Source: Nitrospira sp. KM1 (lineage in GTDB: Bacteria > Nitrospirota > Nitrospiria > Nitrospirales > Nitrospiraceae). From it: a DNA stretch of 64,000 nucleotides. Positions 27,274 to 36,293 of the stretch are shown here, one piece after another. Location of the stretch: positions 1,674,001-1,738,000 of the forward strand of contig NZ_AP022671.1 of the NCBI RefSeq assembly GCF_011405515.1. The letters run 5' to 3'. Under the pieces are notes generated by a model, which had not been told where the DNA came from, did no database searches, and saw nothing but the letters and a program-made list of their open reading frames with translations. The translations under genes were made by a program, and so were the position numbers. Position 1 is the first letter of the stretch; every line of letters starts with the position of its first letter.

Positions 27274-28479
27274 TTAGTGACGTGAATTGAGTTCTGACCT
27301 TAGTGTCTTGTCAGGTCGTCGATGCGCATGTATCTGCCACTTTTGGATCAACTCCCCGTACAGCATTTCGCAGGATCGGACCATTTCGTCGATGTGAAAC
27401 TCGCGCGGGAACTCGCCTGGTTGCGGACGGTCCGGCAGTGAGCTAATCAGTTGATCCACCGTATTGATCAGCTCCTTCGACAAACCGTCCACATCACCCA
27501 CCCTCGCGACTCTTGCCTGCTGATATCCCTTCAGGGCGTCTACTGTCCCCCCGACATCGCTCGCGACAATTGGAAGTCCCGATGCCCGTGCTTCTAAAAT
27601 TACGCGAGGCAGACCTTCCCAATGCGACGTCAACAAGAACACATCCATCGCTCGCATCACGTCAGGAATATCGCGCCGCCAGCCTGCCAGATGAATACGG
27701 TTCTCAAGCCCCGCTTCACGGATACGCGATTCGACGGCCGACCGCAGTTCGCCGTCCCCGATCAGCACGAACCGCGTCGTCGGCATCGCGGCGCAGACTG
27801 CGCGAGCCACCGTCACAAAGTCCTCCGGCGCTTTTTGTGGCTTCAGGCAGGCGACAGATCCCACCAACCATTCGTTCGGCTGCATGCCCCACTCCCGGCG
27901 AATGCGTTCTCGCGCCCCTCGACCGACATCTTGACGAAACGGTTGCGGATCAATCCCCGGCCTGATGAGAGAGATGTTTTCCCCAAACAGTTTCCATTCC
28001 CTTCCCTTTCTCACATCGGATTCGGAGACTGCGATCCAATGGGTCGTGATCCACCCGGTGAATCGCTCGAGCCGGACCAAGGCCCATTGAAGCCACCGAG
28101 ACTGAGCGGGCGTGACTCCGTAGCCGTGCACAGTATGGACAATCACAGGTACTCCGGCTATCCAAGCCGCCCAGCGGCCGAGGATACCCGCCTTGGAGCT
28201 ATGCGTATGGACGATGGTGGGACGACAGTGGCGAAAGAATCTGACGAGGGCGATCAGTGCAGCCGCATCGCGGACCGGATTGATCGCTCGGGCCAGCGCC
28301 GGAATCATGGCGACCTGCACCCGGCTGATCTGACGGGCTTCTTCCGTCAGAAGACCTCCGGGTCCAGTCACCAATATTGGTGTGAACCACGTAGGGTCGA
28401 GATGTGAGACCGTGTGCAAAGCGACTTCTTGCGCGCCGCCGAGTTCCAATTGTGTGATGACATGGCAGACCGTATCCAC
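27274..28479 (-). CDS. Glycosyltransferase family 4 (GT-B fold)
   Basis: This 401-residue enzyme has the GT4 layout. The N-terminal acceptor domain opens with VITQLELGGAQEVALHTV and includes IVHTHSSKAGILGR. The C-terminal donor domain carries VGSVACLKPQKAPED, FVLIGDGELRSAVE, HLAGWRRDIPDVMRAMDVFL and the E-x7-E motif in HWEGLPRVILEARASGLPIV. It should add a sugar from a nucleotide donor to the lipid-linked or growing glycan; sugar and linkage are unknown. The start is GTG at 28479 with GAGGA upstream. It is the last gene of the long operon, 12 bases after the flavoprotein gene. Confidence 0.9.
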   Translation of the reverse strand: MDTVCHVITQLELGGAQEVALHTVSHLDPTWFTPILVTGPGGLLTEEARQISRVQVAMIPALARAINPVRDAAALIALVRFFRHCRPTIVHTHSSKAGILGRWAAWIAGVPVIVHTVHGYGVTPAQSRWLQWALVRLERFTGWITTHWIAVSESDVRKGREWKLFGENISLIRPGIDPQPFRQDVGRGARERIRREWGMQPNEWLVGSVACLKPQKAPEDFVTVARAVCAAMPTTRFVLIGDGELRSAVESRIREAGLENRIHLAGWRRDIPDVMRAMDVFLLTSHWEGLPRVILEARASGLPIVASDVGGTVDALKGYQQARVARVGDVDGLSKELINTVDQLISSLPDRPQPGEFPREFHIDEMVRSCEMLYGELIQKWQIHAHRRPDKTLRSELNSRH

Positions 28480-28491
28480 ACTTATGAGTCC

Positions 28492-29820
28492 TCAGGCTGA
28501 AGCCGGTTGCACGAGTTGGGCGCGCAAATGCTCGGCGAGTTGTTTGCCCTGGCCGATCGCATCCTCCATGGAGGTGTGTTCCCACTTGCCGTATCGGCCT
28601 ATCGAATGGACCCCTCGTCGTTCCAATTCCGCCAGAATGGCCGGGATAGCCTTTGCCCGATGGCGGTCAAAATAGACATAGGCATACTGCAAGTCCTTGA
28701 CGTCGGCGACAATCAGTTCGTCGTCCGGCCTCAGGATGCCGGCGTGCTCCATGCCCGATCGGGCTTCGTCGACGAGCTGCTCTACAGATCGCCGCTCATC
28801 GGGACGATGCGAGATCTCGACATACACCGAACTGCATCCTTCTCTCCCGAGGGAAGGAGAAAAATTCATGGGGAATCCGACGCGATAGAAGGGATACGCC
28901 GACTCCGGAAAGTAGATCCAATGTTTGTCTGATATGCCCGTCCGCGACACGGCGAGGTTGACGTTATAGACGGATACCCAACGGAGTTTTTCTGCGGCCT
29001 GCTTCAAGTGCTCAGGAAAATCCGTGCAGCGTCGCACGAGTTCCGGCACAGGAATCGTCGAAACCAAAGACTCATAGTGTTCAGATCTCGTCGTGCCCTG
29101 TTCCCGGTCGCGAAAGAGGGCCCGGCGGCGCCTCGTATCCACCTCCAGCAACTCCACTCCGTTCTTCAGCCAATCGATCCCCGGCAGGAAGGATTCCGGC
29201 AACACTTTGATACCCTGCTCAGCTGGATAGAGGAACGATGGGTTGTAACCGAATGCCCTGTCCTTAATACCCAACGCCCCGTTGACGACATCCTTTAGTT
29301 CCGGCTTCGGAACCAGCCAGGACACCCAGTCGGAGGTCAGCTCGTCCAGCGAGACACGCCACAGCTTCTCGTTGAACGGCATCATGAAATGTTTGGCCAT
29401 TCCATCACCGAGATTGTCGAGGATCCATTCCTTGAATGATCGGTCTTTGGGTGGGGCATGAGAGGCTGCTTGGGTCAAGGTCGCAATGAATCCCATCAGA
29501 CATTCCCGCACCACTTCGGGAGGGAGCCCGTGTGTATTGACCTGAAAGGGATATTCCGTCAGCGTGCGATGTGAATAGATGAACGATTGCCTCGCATGCC
29601 GCTGAAGCTTGCCGGCGAGCAATCGTTCGACCAACGCTTTGATCTCGGCCTGGCGGAAATGCAGGAGGTGCCCCGTATAGTCGAAGGTAAACCCGTTCGT
29701 CTGATAAGACCGGCACAACCCGCCGACTTCGGATTCGCGCTCATAGAGCCGATACGGCATTCCCGAAAGATGATAGGCAGTGCTGAGGCCGGCTAACCCG
29801 GCTCCGACAATGATGATCAT
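28492..29820 (-). CDS. FAD-dependent oxidoreductase, UDP-galactopyranose mutase-like
   Basis: The 442-residue flavoprotein begins with the FAD dinucleotide motif MIIIVGAGLAGLSTAYHL and YERESEVGGLCRSY, as in protoporphyrinogen-oxidase-like and UDP-galactopyranose mutase-like proteins of polysaccharide loci. PFNEKLWRVSLDEL and a C-terminal GRYGKWEHTSMEDAIGQG support the glycan-locus subgroup. It may rearrange or oxidise a sugar nucleotide, but the substrate is not known. The ATG overlaps the stop of the WecA-like gene by four bases (ATGA), which fixes the start; the longer frame lies inside that gene. Confidence 0.82.
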   Translation of the reverse strand: MIIIVGAGLAGLSTAYHLSGMPYRLYERESEVGGLCRSYQTNGFTFDYTGHLLHFRQAEIKALVERLLAGKLQRHARQSFIYSHRTLTEYPFQVNTHGLPPEVVRECLMGFIATLTQAASHAPPKDRSFKEWILDNLGDGMAKHFMMPFNEKLWRVSLDELTSDWVSWLVPKPELKDVVNGALGIKDRAFGYNPSFLYPAEQGIKVLPESFLPGIDWLKNGVELLEVDTRRRRALFRDREQGTTRSEHYESLVSTIPVPELVRRCTDFPEHLKQAAEKLRWVSVYNVNLAVSRTGISDKHWIYFPESAYPFYRVGFPMNFSPSLGREGCSSVYVEISHRPDERRSVEQLVDEARSGMEHAGILRPDDELIVADVKDLQYAYVYFDRHRAKAIPAILAELERRGVHSIGRYGKWEHTSMEDAIGQGKQLAEHLRAQLVQPASA

Positions 29821-30863
29821 GCAGCCTTTGTCTCCTCTTCGCCCGTTGCGAGCAGGACTTGGGACGAGGGCCTTCGAACGTCCACGCTCTTCAGAAGCAT
29901 GGCCGCGACCAGCAGGAGTGCCACGGTCCCAATGCACAGCCCCCAGGCCATCGCTTCGCTGACGTGGAGCATGATCAGCCCGATGGCTCCGAGCGCAGTC
30001 GTTGCACCGTAACTGAGCAACACGACTTGAGGCACGGACAGGCCCCAATGCCTCAACCGAATGGCGATATGGTCAGGGCTTCCCCAAAAAATCGGGAGCC
30101 CGCGCTGGTGCCGGATATACATGACGAACAGAGTGTCGAAGATCGGAACTCCCAGGATGAAGACCGGTGTTAGAAGCGCAAGCGGATGTTCGCCGGGATA
30201 TTTCTCGATCATGGTCATCGCGCCAAGCAGAAGCCCAATGAACATCGCGCCCGTATCGCCCATGTAGATTTTCGCCGGTTGCCAGTTATACCGGAGAAAT
30301 CCCAGCAGGCTTCCAATCAGCGCGGCGAGCATGAACGCGATGGTTTGATCTCCCTGCTGGATCGCCACGACCAGCAAACACCCCGCGCTCAACGCGCCGA
30401 TGCCCGCGGACAGACCATCCATGATATCCAGAAGGTTGAAGGCGTTGATCAGTCCGACCATCCAGAATACGGTGAGGGCGAGATCGAGCCATTCAGGAAA
30501 CGCGGCGATTTCGATCTTGATTCCGCTCTTGATCAGAACGAATACGGCAAGCAGCTGGCCGATCAATTTGGTGCCGGGAGTCAGCACTCCGAAGTCGTCG
30601 ATAAGGCCGAGCATTACCACAATGGTGCCGCCCAGAATGATTCCAAGGACGTCATGGCGAAACTCGAAGGTGAAGGCGAGACTCATGAGGAAGGCCAGAT
30701 AGATGGCAAGCCCGCCGAAATAGGGAACCGGATCGCGCTGATGTTTCAACCGTCCGTCCGGAGCATCCACGATTCCATATTTCAGTGCCGCCCTCCTGGC
30801 GATCGGCACACCATAGGTAGACAACAAGACAGCCAGTACGAACGTCAGGAGATAGAGATGCAT
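29817..30863 (-). CDS. WecA-like undecaprenyl-phosphate sugar-1-phosphate transferase
   Basis: This 348-residue membrane protein with about ten helices belongs to the MraY/WecA family, which starts glycan assembly by loading a sugar-1-phosphate (often GlcNAc) onto undecaprenyl phosphate. Family motifs are clear: VPYFGGLAIYLAF, the Asp pair LIDDFGVLTPGTKL, NAFNLLDIMDGLSAG and KIYMGDTGAMFIG. The loop FDTLFVMYIRHQRGLPIFWG, with the histidines after it, matches the sugar-side motif. It is the only initiating transferase in the locus, so it probably primes the operon's product. It overlaps the upstream glycosyltransferase gene by 19 bases and the flavoprotein gene by four. Confidence 0.92.
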   Translation of the reverse strand: MHLYLLTFVLAVLLSTYGVPIARRAALKYGIVDAPDGRLKHQRDPVPYFGGLAIYLAFLMSLAFTFEFRHDVLGIILGGTIVVMLGLIDDFGVLTPGTKLIGQLLAVFVLIKSGIKIEIAAFPEWLDLALTVFWMVGLINAFNLLDIMDGLSAGIGALSAGCLLVVAIQQGDQTIAFMLAALIGSLLGFLRYNWQPAKIYMGDTGAMFIGLLLGAMTMIEKYPGEHPLALLTPVFILGVPIFDTLFVMYIRHQRGLPIFWGSPDHIAIRLRHWGLSVPQVVLLSYGATTALGAIGLIMLHVSEAMAWGLCIGTVALLLVAAMLLKSVDVRRPSSQVLLATGEEETKAA

Positions 30864-32023
30864 GTGTGCTTACACTTTCTCCTGCACCGCGCTTCGGTTG
30901 GTGGTTGTGATGCCCCGGCCAGACATGACGCATACACCTCTTCGTGCTGCCGGACCACAGACTCGATGCCGTATCGTTCACGAACATCCCTTTGTCCGGA
31001 ACATGCCATCCGCGCTGCACGCTCTGGATCTTCGAGAAGAGAGTGGATCGCGTCCGCAAGCATTGCCACATTGCCTGGCTCAACGAGAAGACCGGTCTTC
31101 CCATTCGTAATGAATTCCGGGATGCCTCCCACCGCCGTCGCGATGACGGGTCTTCCGGCCGCCATGGCTTCCAGCAGTGCAATACCGAATCCTTCATACA
31201 AGGAGGGTAAGACGAAAATGTCCAACAGCGGCAACAGCTGCGGAATGTCCCGGCGTGGACCGGTAAATATGACCCGCGATGCGATGTTCAGCTGACGGCT
31301 CAAGCTGCGGAGTCCCTCTTCGGCAGGTCCCTCTCCAATCAGGACGACCTGGAAAGAATGAGCAACCGGGTGGTGCCCCAACGCTGCGACCGCCCGTAGC
31401 AGGATGCTCAACCCTTTTTTCGGTTCGACCAACCGGCACACGGTGCCAATCACGGGTGCGCCGTTCGTCACTCCCAACTCGCCTCTGGACACTTCCCCTT
31501 TCGAGAGGAACTGTGTCGCCTCGACTCCGAAAGGGATGACCTCGAACTGGCCGCCTCGTCCACCGATCTTAGACATCACCGAACGTTGCACGGCGTGTGA
31601 ACAGCAGACAATCTTTGCGCTCCAAGCCAGGGTCATCCGGTCCACAAGACGATGCAGCCAATGCTCGGAAACGATCTCGTCGTGATACGACGAGACGACC
31701 GGTTGACGACGGGTCAGCCTGCACAGCACGCGAGCGGAGACGTTGGCCCAAAACAGAAACGATTGCACAAGGTCGGGACGCTCTTGGCGGATCATGGCCC
31801 ACAGACGCCAGAGGACCCTGGGATCATATTTCCCCAGGCCGTTCAATGACATCACACGAATGCCTCGCGCATGCAGTTCCCTTCCGACAGGTCCAAGAGG
31901 TTTTAACGAACACACCACCACGTCGTACCTGCGCTGGTCCAATCGAGAGGCCAGCTCCAAAACATGCGACTCCGTTCCTCCGATCCCGCAACCGACGATG
32001 AGCAGAACAATCTTGTATGGCAT
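30845..32023 (-). CDS. Glycosyltransferase family 4 (GT-B fold)
   Basis: The 392-residue enzyme starts KIVLLIVGCGIGGTESHVLELAS, a GT4 acceptor-side opening. It carries the donor-side blocks IGTVCRLVEPKKGLSILLRA, VVLIGEGPAEEGLRSL, IFTGPRRDIPQLLPLLDIF and SLYEGFGIALLEAMAAGRPV with the E-x7-E motif. A basic, Cys-rich tail (RCRRKCKHTC) follows the fold. Sugar and acceptor are unknown. Its ATG shares one base with the stop of the preceding gene (TAATG), and its end overlaps the WecA-like gene, so it is tightly coupled on both sides. Confidence 0.9.
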   Translation of the reverse strand: MPYKIVLLIVGCGIGGTESHVLELASRLDQRRYDVVVCSLKPLGPVGRELHARGIRVMSLNGLGKYDPRVLWRLWAMIRQERPDLVQSFLFWANVSARVLCRLTRRQPVVSSYHDEIVSEHWLHRLVDRMTLAWSAKIVCCSHAVQRSVMSKIGGRGGQFEVIPFGVEATQFLSKGEVSRGELGVTNGAPVIGTVCRLVEPKKGLSILLRAVAALGHHPVAHSFQVVLIGEGPAEEGLRSLSRQLNIASRVIFTGPRRDIPQLLPLLDIFVLPSLYEGFGIALLEAMAAGRPVIATAVGGIPEFITNGKTGLLVEPGNVAMLADAIHSLLEDPERAARMACSGQRDVRERYGIESVVRQHEEVYASCLAGASQPPTEARCRRKCKHTCISIS

Positions 32024-33480
32024 TAGCGTCGACCAGCCACCTCTGCCGCGCGGGCCGTCGCAAAGTCGGCCTCGCCAGATGGCTCTCCACGAGGAACCGG
32101 GGGTCTATGGCCGTCACCTTCAGGTTTCCAGGCGCGAATGATCGACTCGAACCAATCCAGGTAGGACGAAATCTGCAGGGACACGTCAAACCGTCGCGAG
32201 GCCGTCTCCACCGCCCGATCTATGCAATGCGTGCGGAGATCGTCGTCCGCCAGTAGACGTAGAATATGCGCGGCCATGCCTTCGGCGTCGCCCCGGGGCA
32301 CCAGAAAGCCCGTCTCGCCATATTCCACTTGCTCCGGAATGCCGCCGACAGCCGTCGCAATCACTGGCAGCCCGCAGGCGAGGGCCTCAAGCACGGAATG
32401 GGGAAACGTGTCGGCCTTCGCTGCGTGCACATACGCATCAGCGGCCTGATAGTACTGTGCGAGTTTCCGTTTGTCCCGTATGTAAGGGACGAATCGTATC
32501 GTGACGTTTCCAATCCGTTCCGCTTCTGCTTCTTCTCCCAGAGCAAGAAACCACAGTTCCCGTCCTTTCGTCTGCGCAGCCACCCGCTCCATCACGTTTC
32601 GGAGCATCCCATAGTCTTTCCACATGTTGTTTCTGATGCCGTGTGCGACGAATAGGAGCACCTGGATCCGCCGAGGTATTCCCAGGTCGTCACGAACGGC
32701 GGCTTTGTCGACAGAAGGACAAAAAATCGATCGGTCGACGCCGTTCGGAATGACCTTGGAATCGATCACAGCGGGAGAAAGGATAGAATCCTGAACCTTC
32801 TGCATCAGCCAGCGGGACGGCGTGGCCACATACACGCGGCTCTTCGCGTAGATCGCCCGCTTTCGTGTCCAATTGAAGGCGGTCGCATCATGTCGGACAG
32901 CCGGATAGATGCGCAGGTCCGGGCAATCACCGCATCCGGTTTGCCAGCGATCACACTCAAACGAGTGGGCGCAATGCCCGCTCAACATCCAGGCATCGTG
33001 CAGAGTCAACACGACAGGACGTCTCTTCGACCAGTCCGATAACACGGACAGATCGAAATACCCTCCGCTCCGCAACCATGCGCCGTGCAGGTTATGGCAA
33101 TGGATGAGATCAGGACCGCCTGGTACGACGTTCAACGCGTCATCTGTGCCGGGAAAATCGAAATCCTCTTTTCCGCGCCAGTACTCCCACATCCGGAACG
33201 GTTGGCCCAAGCCCAATCCGATGGAACGATGAAGCCGGCGACCGCCTCCACCGCTTACCGTAAGACGCTCGATCCCTCCGGACAAGGACAAGCAGAAACG
33301 GCTCCAGGCACTTCGATACTGATCGTGGAACAATGGAACTACGTGGGAATCTTGAGAAATCTTCCGGCCGACCGCCATCCAGGAGGCGTGTCCCGCACGC
33401 CGATACCCTTGCATAAGCTGCCAGACCACGGCCTCGGCTCCCCCAGCCTCATCGGCTGTATTGACCTGCAATATTCGCAT
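32023..33480 (-). CDS. Glycosyltransferase family 4 (GT-B fold), long form
   Basis: The 485-residue enzyme begins MRILQVNTADEAGGAEAVVW. The acceptor domain is longer than in its neighbours and contains HLHG-like LIHCHNLHGAWLRSGGYF, LTLHDAWMLSGHCAH and the cysteine-rich CDRWQTGCGDCPDL. These are typical of a GT4 subgroup found in colanic-acid-like loci (WcaC-like). Donor-side motifs VLLFVAHGIRNNMWKDYGM and ADTFPHSVLEALACGLPV are present. The ATG at 33480 starts the first strand of the fold; the longer frame upstream overlaps the GT2 gene and is not protein-like. It follows the GT2 gene by 16 bases. Confidence 0.9.
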   Translation of the reverse strand: MRILQVNTADEAGGAEAVVWQLMQGYRRAGHASWMAVGRKISQDSHVVPLFHDQYRSAWSRFCLSLSGGIERLTVSGGGGRRLHRSIGLGLGQPFRMWEYWRGKEDFDFPGTDDALNVVPGGPDLIHCHNLHGAWLRSGGYFDLSVLSDWSKRRPVVLTLHDAWMLSGHCAHSFECDRWQTGCGDCPDLRIYPAVRHDATAFNWTRKRAIYAKSRVYVATPSRWLMQKVQDSILSPAVIDSKVIPNGVDRSIFCPSVDKAAVRDDLGIPRRIQVLLFVAHGIRNNMWKDYGMLRNVMERVAAQTKGRELWFLALGEEAEAERIGNVTIRFVPYIRDKRKLAQYYQAADAYVHAAKADTFPHSVLEALACGLPVIATAVGGIPEQVEYGETGFLVPRGDAEGMAAHILRLLADDDLRTHCIDRAVETASRRFDVSLQISSYLDWFESIIRAWKPEGDGHRPPVPRGEPSGEADFATARAAEVAGRR

Positions 33481-33496
33481 GGTCCTAGGATACCTC

Positions 33497-34411
33497 TCAG
33501 AGCGCAAAGGCGGTAATGATTTCCCAATCTTTTCCTGTCCATACAGCAACTTTGGCGGGATAAAATAATCCCGTTTTGTGAAATAGCTGACGGCTCCATT
33601 CAGGCAGGCGAACCATCGAGTGCGTGCGCAAGAGTTTCCAGAGGAAACTCCGCATTGCACCTTCCCACCATTGACAAGGCCACTGTCCATATCGGCAAAG
33701 GACCCTCTCAGCTTCCGCCATATACTGTTCCTTCAGGCGAACGGACCGTTGGTCGCCGTGAACCCGGAATCCTCCCAGCACCGCGTCCACACCATAGAGT
33801 TCCGCATGTTCAAAAAAGCGCGCCCAGAGGTCAAAATCCCCTGCAGCCTTGAAACATGGGTCGAGACGTCCACCAGCCCGTTCCCATAATGACCGCCTCC
33901 AAAACGTGGATTCCTGCTGGATCCACCGCTTTCCATACGATCCACTGACCGGAAAGTTGCTTCCTTTTAGGAACGCTCGGCTGCTGAAGCCTCCGGTGAA
34001 GTCCACATGCACACTCTGGCCTCTTTCGTTCCATCTCTGTGGATGGACCGTGGTGATCCATTCGACTTGTGGAAAAGATCTGAAGATATCCGCGACGACG
34101 GAAAACGTCCAAGGCGTATACTTATCGTCACTGTTCAACCAGCCCATGATATCGCCGCTCGTGCGGACGAATCCCTTGTTGATGGCATCGTACTGACCAT
34201 CGTCTCGTCCGGTGTGCCAATACGTGAGACGGCTTTCGTACTTTCTGATTGTGTCAACGCTTCCGTCGGAAGATCCGCCGTCCATGACGACGTATTCTAG
34301 ATTGGGATACTGCTGTACGAGAACAGATTGAATGGCGTCTTCGAGAAATTGTCCCTGGTTGAAGGACGGAGTCACGATGGACAAGGAGGGATATTCCGAC
34401 CACATAGTCAT
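33497..34411 (-). CDS. Glycosyltransferase family 2 (GT-A fold)
   Basis: This 304-residue enzyme has the GT2 N-terminus SLSIVTPSFNQGQFLEDAI, the nucleotide-binding VVMDGGSSDGSVD, and the Asp motif GWLNSDDKYTPW that coordinates metal and donor. The subgroup with RDDGQYDAINKGF is common in polysaccharide loci. No membrane helix is seen, so it acts at the inner face of the cytoplasmic membrane. Its ATG overlaps the stop of the FkbM-like gene by four bases. Confidence 0.92.
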   Translation of the reverse strand: MTMWSEYPSLSIVTPSFNQGQFLEDAIQSVLVQQYPNLEYVVMDGGSSDGSVDTIRKYESRLTYWHTGRDDGQYDAINKGFVRTSGDIMGWLNSDDKYTPWTFSVVADIFRSFPQVEWITTVHPQRWNERGQSVHVDFTGGFSSRAFLKGSNFPVSGSYGKRWIQQESTFWRRSLWERAGGRLDPCFKAAGDFDLWARFFEHAELYGVDAVLGGFRVHGDQRSVRLKEQYMAEAERVLCRYGQWPCQWWEGAMRSFLWKLLRTHSMVRLPEWSRQLFHKTGLFYPAKVAVWTGKDWEIITAFAL

Positions 34412-35247
34412 CGTGGAAGCACACGTCCGGAAAGACTCGCCCGTATTCGGCGATCCTGATCCGCGCGCTGCTCAGGAGTCGCATACTCATGCCGCTGGCG
34501 CAATGGTCCTGTTTCCTTCACGAATGCGATGTCGATCTGAGAAAGAGCATTGTCGAGAGGTCGGTACTGCATTCCCCCCAGGTCATACATGACGAATCCC
34601 CGACGTTTCATATATGTCGTGACATCCAGCACTTCTGGGCCGGACTCGAAGAATTTGAACAACGACACCTCGCATAAAATATATTCAGTTTCCTCCAAAG
34701 TCCGTGCCGCCCCCTCCAGTACATCGAGTTCCGCTCCCTGGACGTCTATCTTGAGAAGAAACGGCCCCCTGGCACGAGTCTGTTGGACCAATCCGTCGAT
34801 CGTTACGGCGGGAACGGTTCTAGGCACTCCATTGACTCCGGTGCCTTGTTCGGTCTCCCGTAGCACCGAAGATCCGACGAGATCCGGGTGCACATTGATC
34901 ACAATGTCACCGGCATGCGATGTGGCTGCTGCGCAAATGTATCGGCTACGAGGATGTCGCCGTTCGATCTCTTGAAGGAGCCTTCGGTATTCAACGAGCG
35001 GTTCGACCATCACATAGCTCGCTGCAGGAAAGACCCGCGAGCATGTCTCGACGAAGTCTCCGCAGGCCGCTCCCACATCGATGACAGTGCCAGGGGACAA
35101 TGCACTCTCTGCTTGCGCCAATAGCCGTGACAACCGCGTCCGCTCACAGACCTGATCCCTTCCGGGGCCGACCCGATGAAGGCCGAATCCGATTGAGTGA
35201 CAGACACTCCTCAGATAATCGCTCGTCGTGCGTCTGAAGCCGGACAC
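34408..35247 (-). CDS. FkbM-family methyltransferase
   Basis: The 279-residue protein has the FkbM pattern: SPGTVIDVGAACGDFVETCS for SAM binding, YVMVEPLVEYRRLL, and the family's later block FLLKIDVQGAELDVLEGA. FkbM enzymes O-methylate hydroxyls, often on sugars of surface glycans. I place the start at GTG 35247, two bases after the deacetylase stop and behind an excellent AGGAAGGGG. The longer frame runs inside the deacetylase gene. The C-terminal tail is strongly basic. Confidence 0.85.
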   Translation of the reverse strand: MSGFRRTTSDYLRSVCHSIGFGLHRVGPGRDQVCERTRLSRLLAQAESALSPGTVIDVGAACGDFVETCSRVFPAASYVMVEPLVEYRRLLQEIERRHPRSRYICAAATSHAGDIVINVHPDLVGSSVLRETEQGTGVNGVPRTVPAVTIDGLVQQTRARGPFLLKIDVQGAELDVLEGAARTLEETEYILCEVSLFKFFESGPEVLDVTTYMKRRGFVMYDLGGMQYRPLDNALSQIDIAFVKETGPLRQRHEYATPEQRADQDRRIRASLSGRVLPR

Positions 35248-35249
35248 AT

Positions 35250-36293
35250 TCAAACCCCTTCCTCGAACCAACTGTTGACCTTTGTTGCAAAGATATCCTG
35301 CGACCAGTTTCTGACGATCATTCGCGGCAGCTGGTATTTGTCCACACCGGCCGTCACAATCCCAGGATAATTCGAGCAGGCCAATTCGAACCCGGCTGAG
35401 CGGACAAGGCTGACGGTATCGCTCGAATAATCCGTCTTGCACCCGAATGGGTAGGCAAAACTCTTGGGAGCCTCTCCCAAAATCTTTTCCAGGTCGTCGC
35501 GGCTGTCGAAGATCTCTTTCCGTTGTTCCTGCAACGAAAGGGTAGCCAGCGCGGCATGCGACACGGTGTGCGCACCCACGCGGACAACATATCCCGATGC
35601 CAAGTCTTTGATCTCACGCGCAGTCAGTCTCCGGTGTCCACGATACCGAGTGTTCGACCTGCCGCTCCATTCTCGGATTGTTCGCATCGCGGCGCTCCGC
35701 TGCGAGGGCGATGCCTGTTTCAGCATCACGCAGAGATCCCTATACAGGGCATGACGGGGGGTCGGCGCATCCGGGTTCAGGACATCCCAGTTCCGATAGC
35801 GGGCAAACTCCGCCTCACGATACTGAGCGGCACTATTCAACTCGCGCCGACAGTCGACGGACCCTACCCGGAGATTGAATGCTGAAGGCAGTGTGGACGG
35901 ACGTAAAAAGATGCTTTCGAGCTCATCCCACCAAAATGGCTGGTCATCGAATGCCAGACCCGCAACGAAAACCGTCGCCGGCACATTGAATCGCTCCAGT
36001 AGCGGCATGGCCTCTGTAAGGTTGTCGGCGTACCCATCGTCGAAGGTCACAGCAATGGTTCGGTCCGGGATATCTCGTCTCGCAAGGCGAGCGCAGACGA
36101 GCTCATCCAGACTCATGACGGAGTATCGTTTCACCAGGTGCGCGAGATGATCGGAGAAATGTTTTGGAGTGACCGACAACAGCTGTGGATCGGTTTCCAC
36201 TTCACTTGTCCGGTGATAGAGAAGGATGAGCGCTTTCGATCGGAAGCGATTCCTGAAGCGAAGCGCTATTTGTCGAATTGCTCCCAGGCTCAT
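35250..36293 (-). CDS. Polysaccharide deacetylase (NodB-like)
   Basis: The 347-residue protein has the carbohydrate esterase 4 motifs ALILLYHRT, TIAVTFDDGYADN (metal Asp and base), GAHTVSHAALATLS (metal histidines) and FAYPFGCKTDYS. It should remove N-acetyl groups from an amino sugar in the glycan. There is no signal peptide, only a basic start, so it may act on the lipid-linked precursor in the cytoplasm. The ATG at 36293 overlaps the stop of the acetyltransferase gene by four bases, which decides the start over a longer frame. Confidence 0.88.
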   Translation of the reverse strand: MSLGAIRQIALRFRNRFRSKALILLYHRTSEVETDPQLLSVTPKHFSDHLAHLVKRYSVMSLDELVCARLARRDIPDRTIAVTFDDGYADNLTEAMPLLERFNVPATVFVAGLAFDDQPFWWDELESIFLRPSTLPSAFNLRVGSVDCRRELNSAAQYREAEFARYRNWDVLNPDAPTPRHALYRDLCVMLKQASPSQRSAAMRTIREWSGRSNTRYRGHRRLTAREIKDLASGYVVRVGAHTVSHAALATLSLQEQRKEIFDSRDDLEKILGEAPKSFAYPFGCKTDYSSDTVSLVRSAGFELACSNYPGIVTAGVDKYQLPRMIVRNWSQDIFATKVNSWFEEGV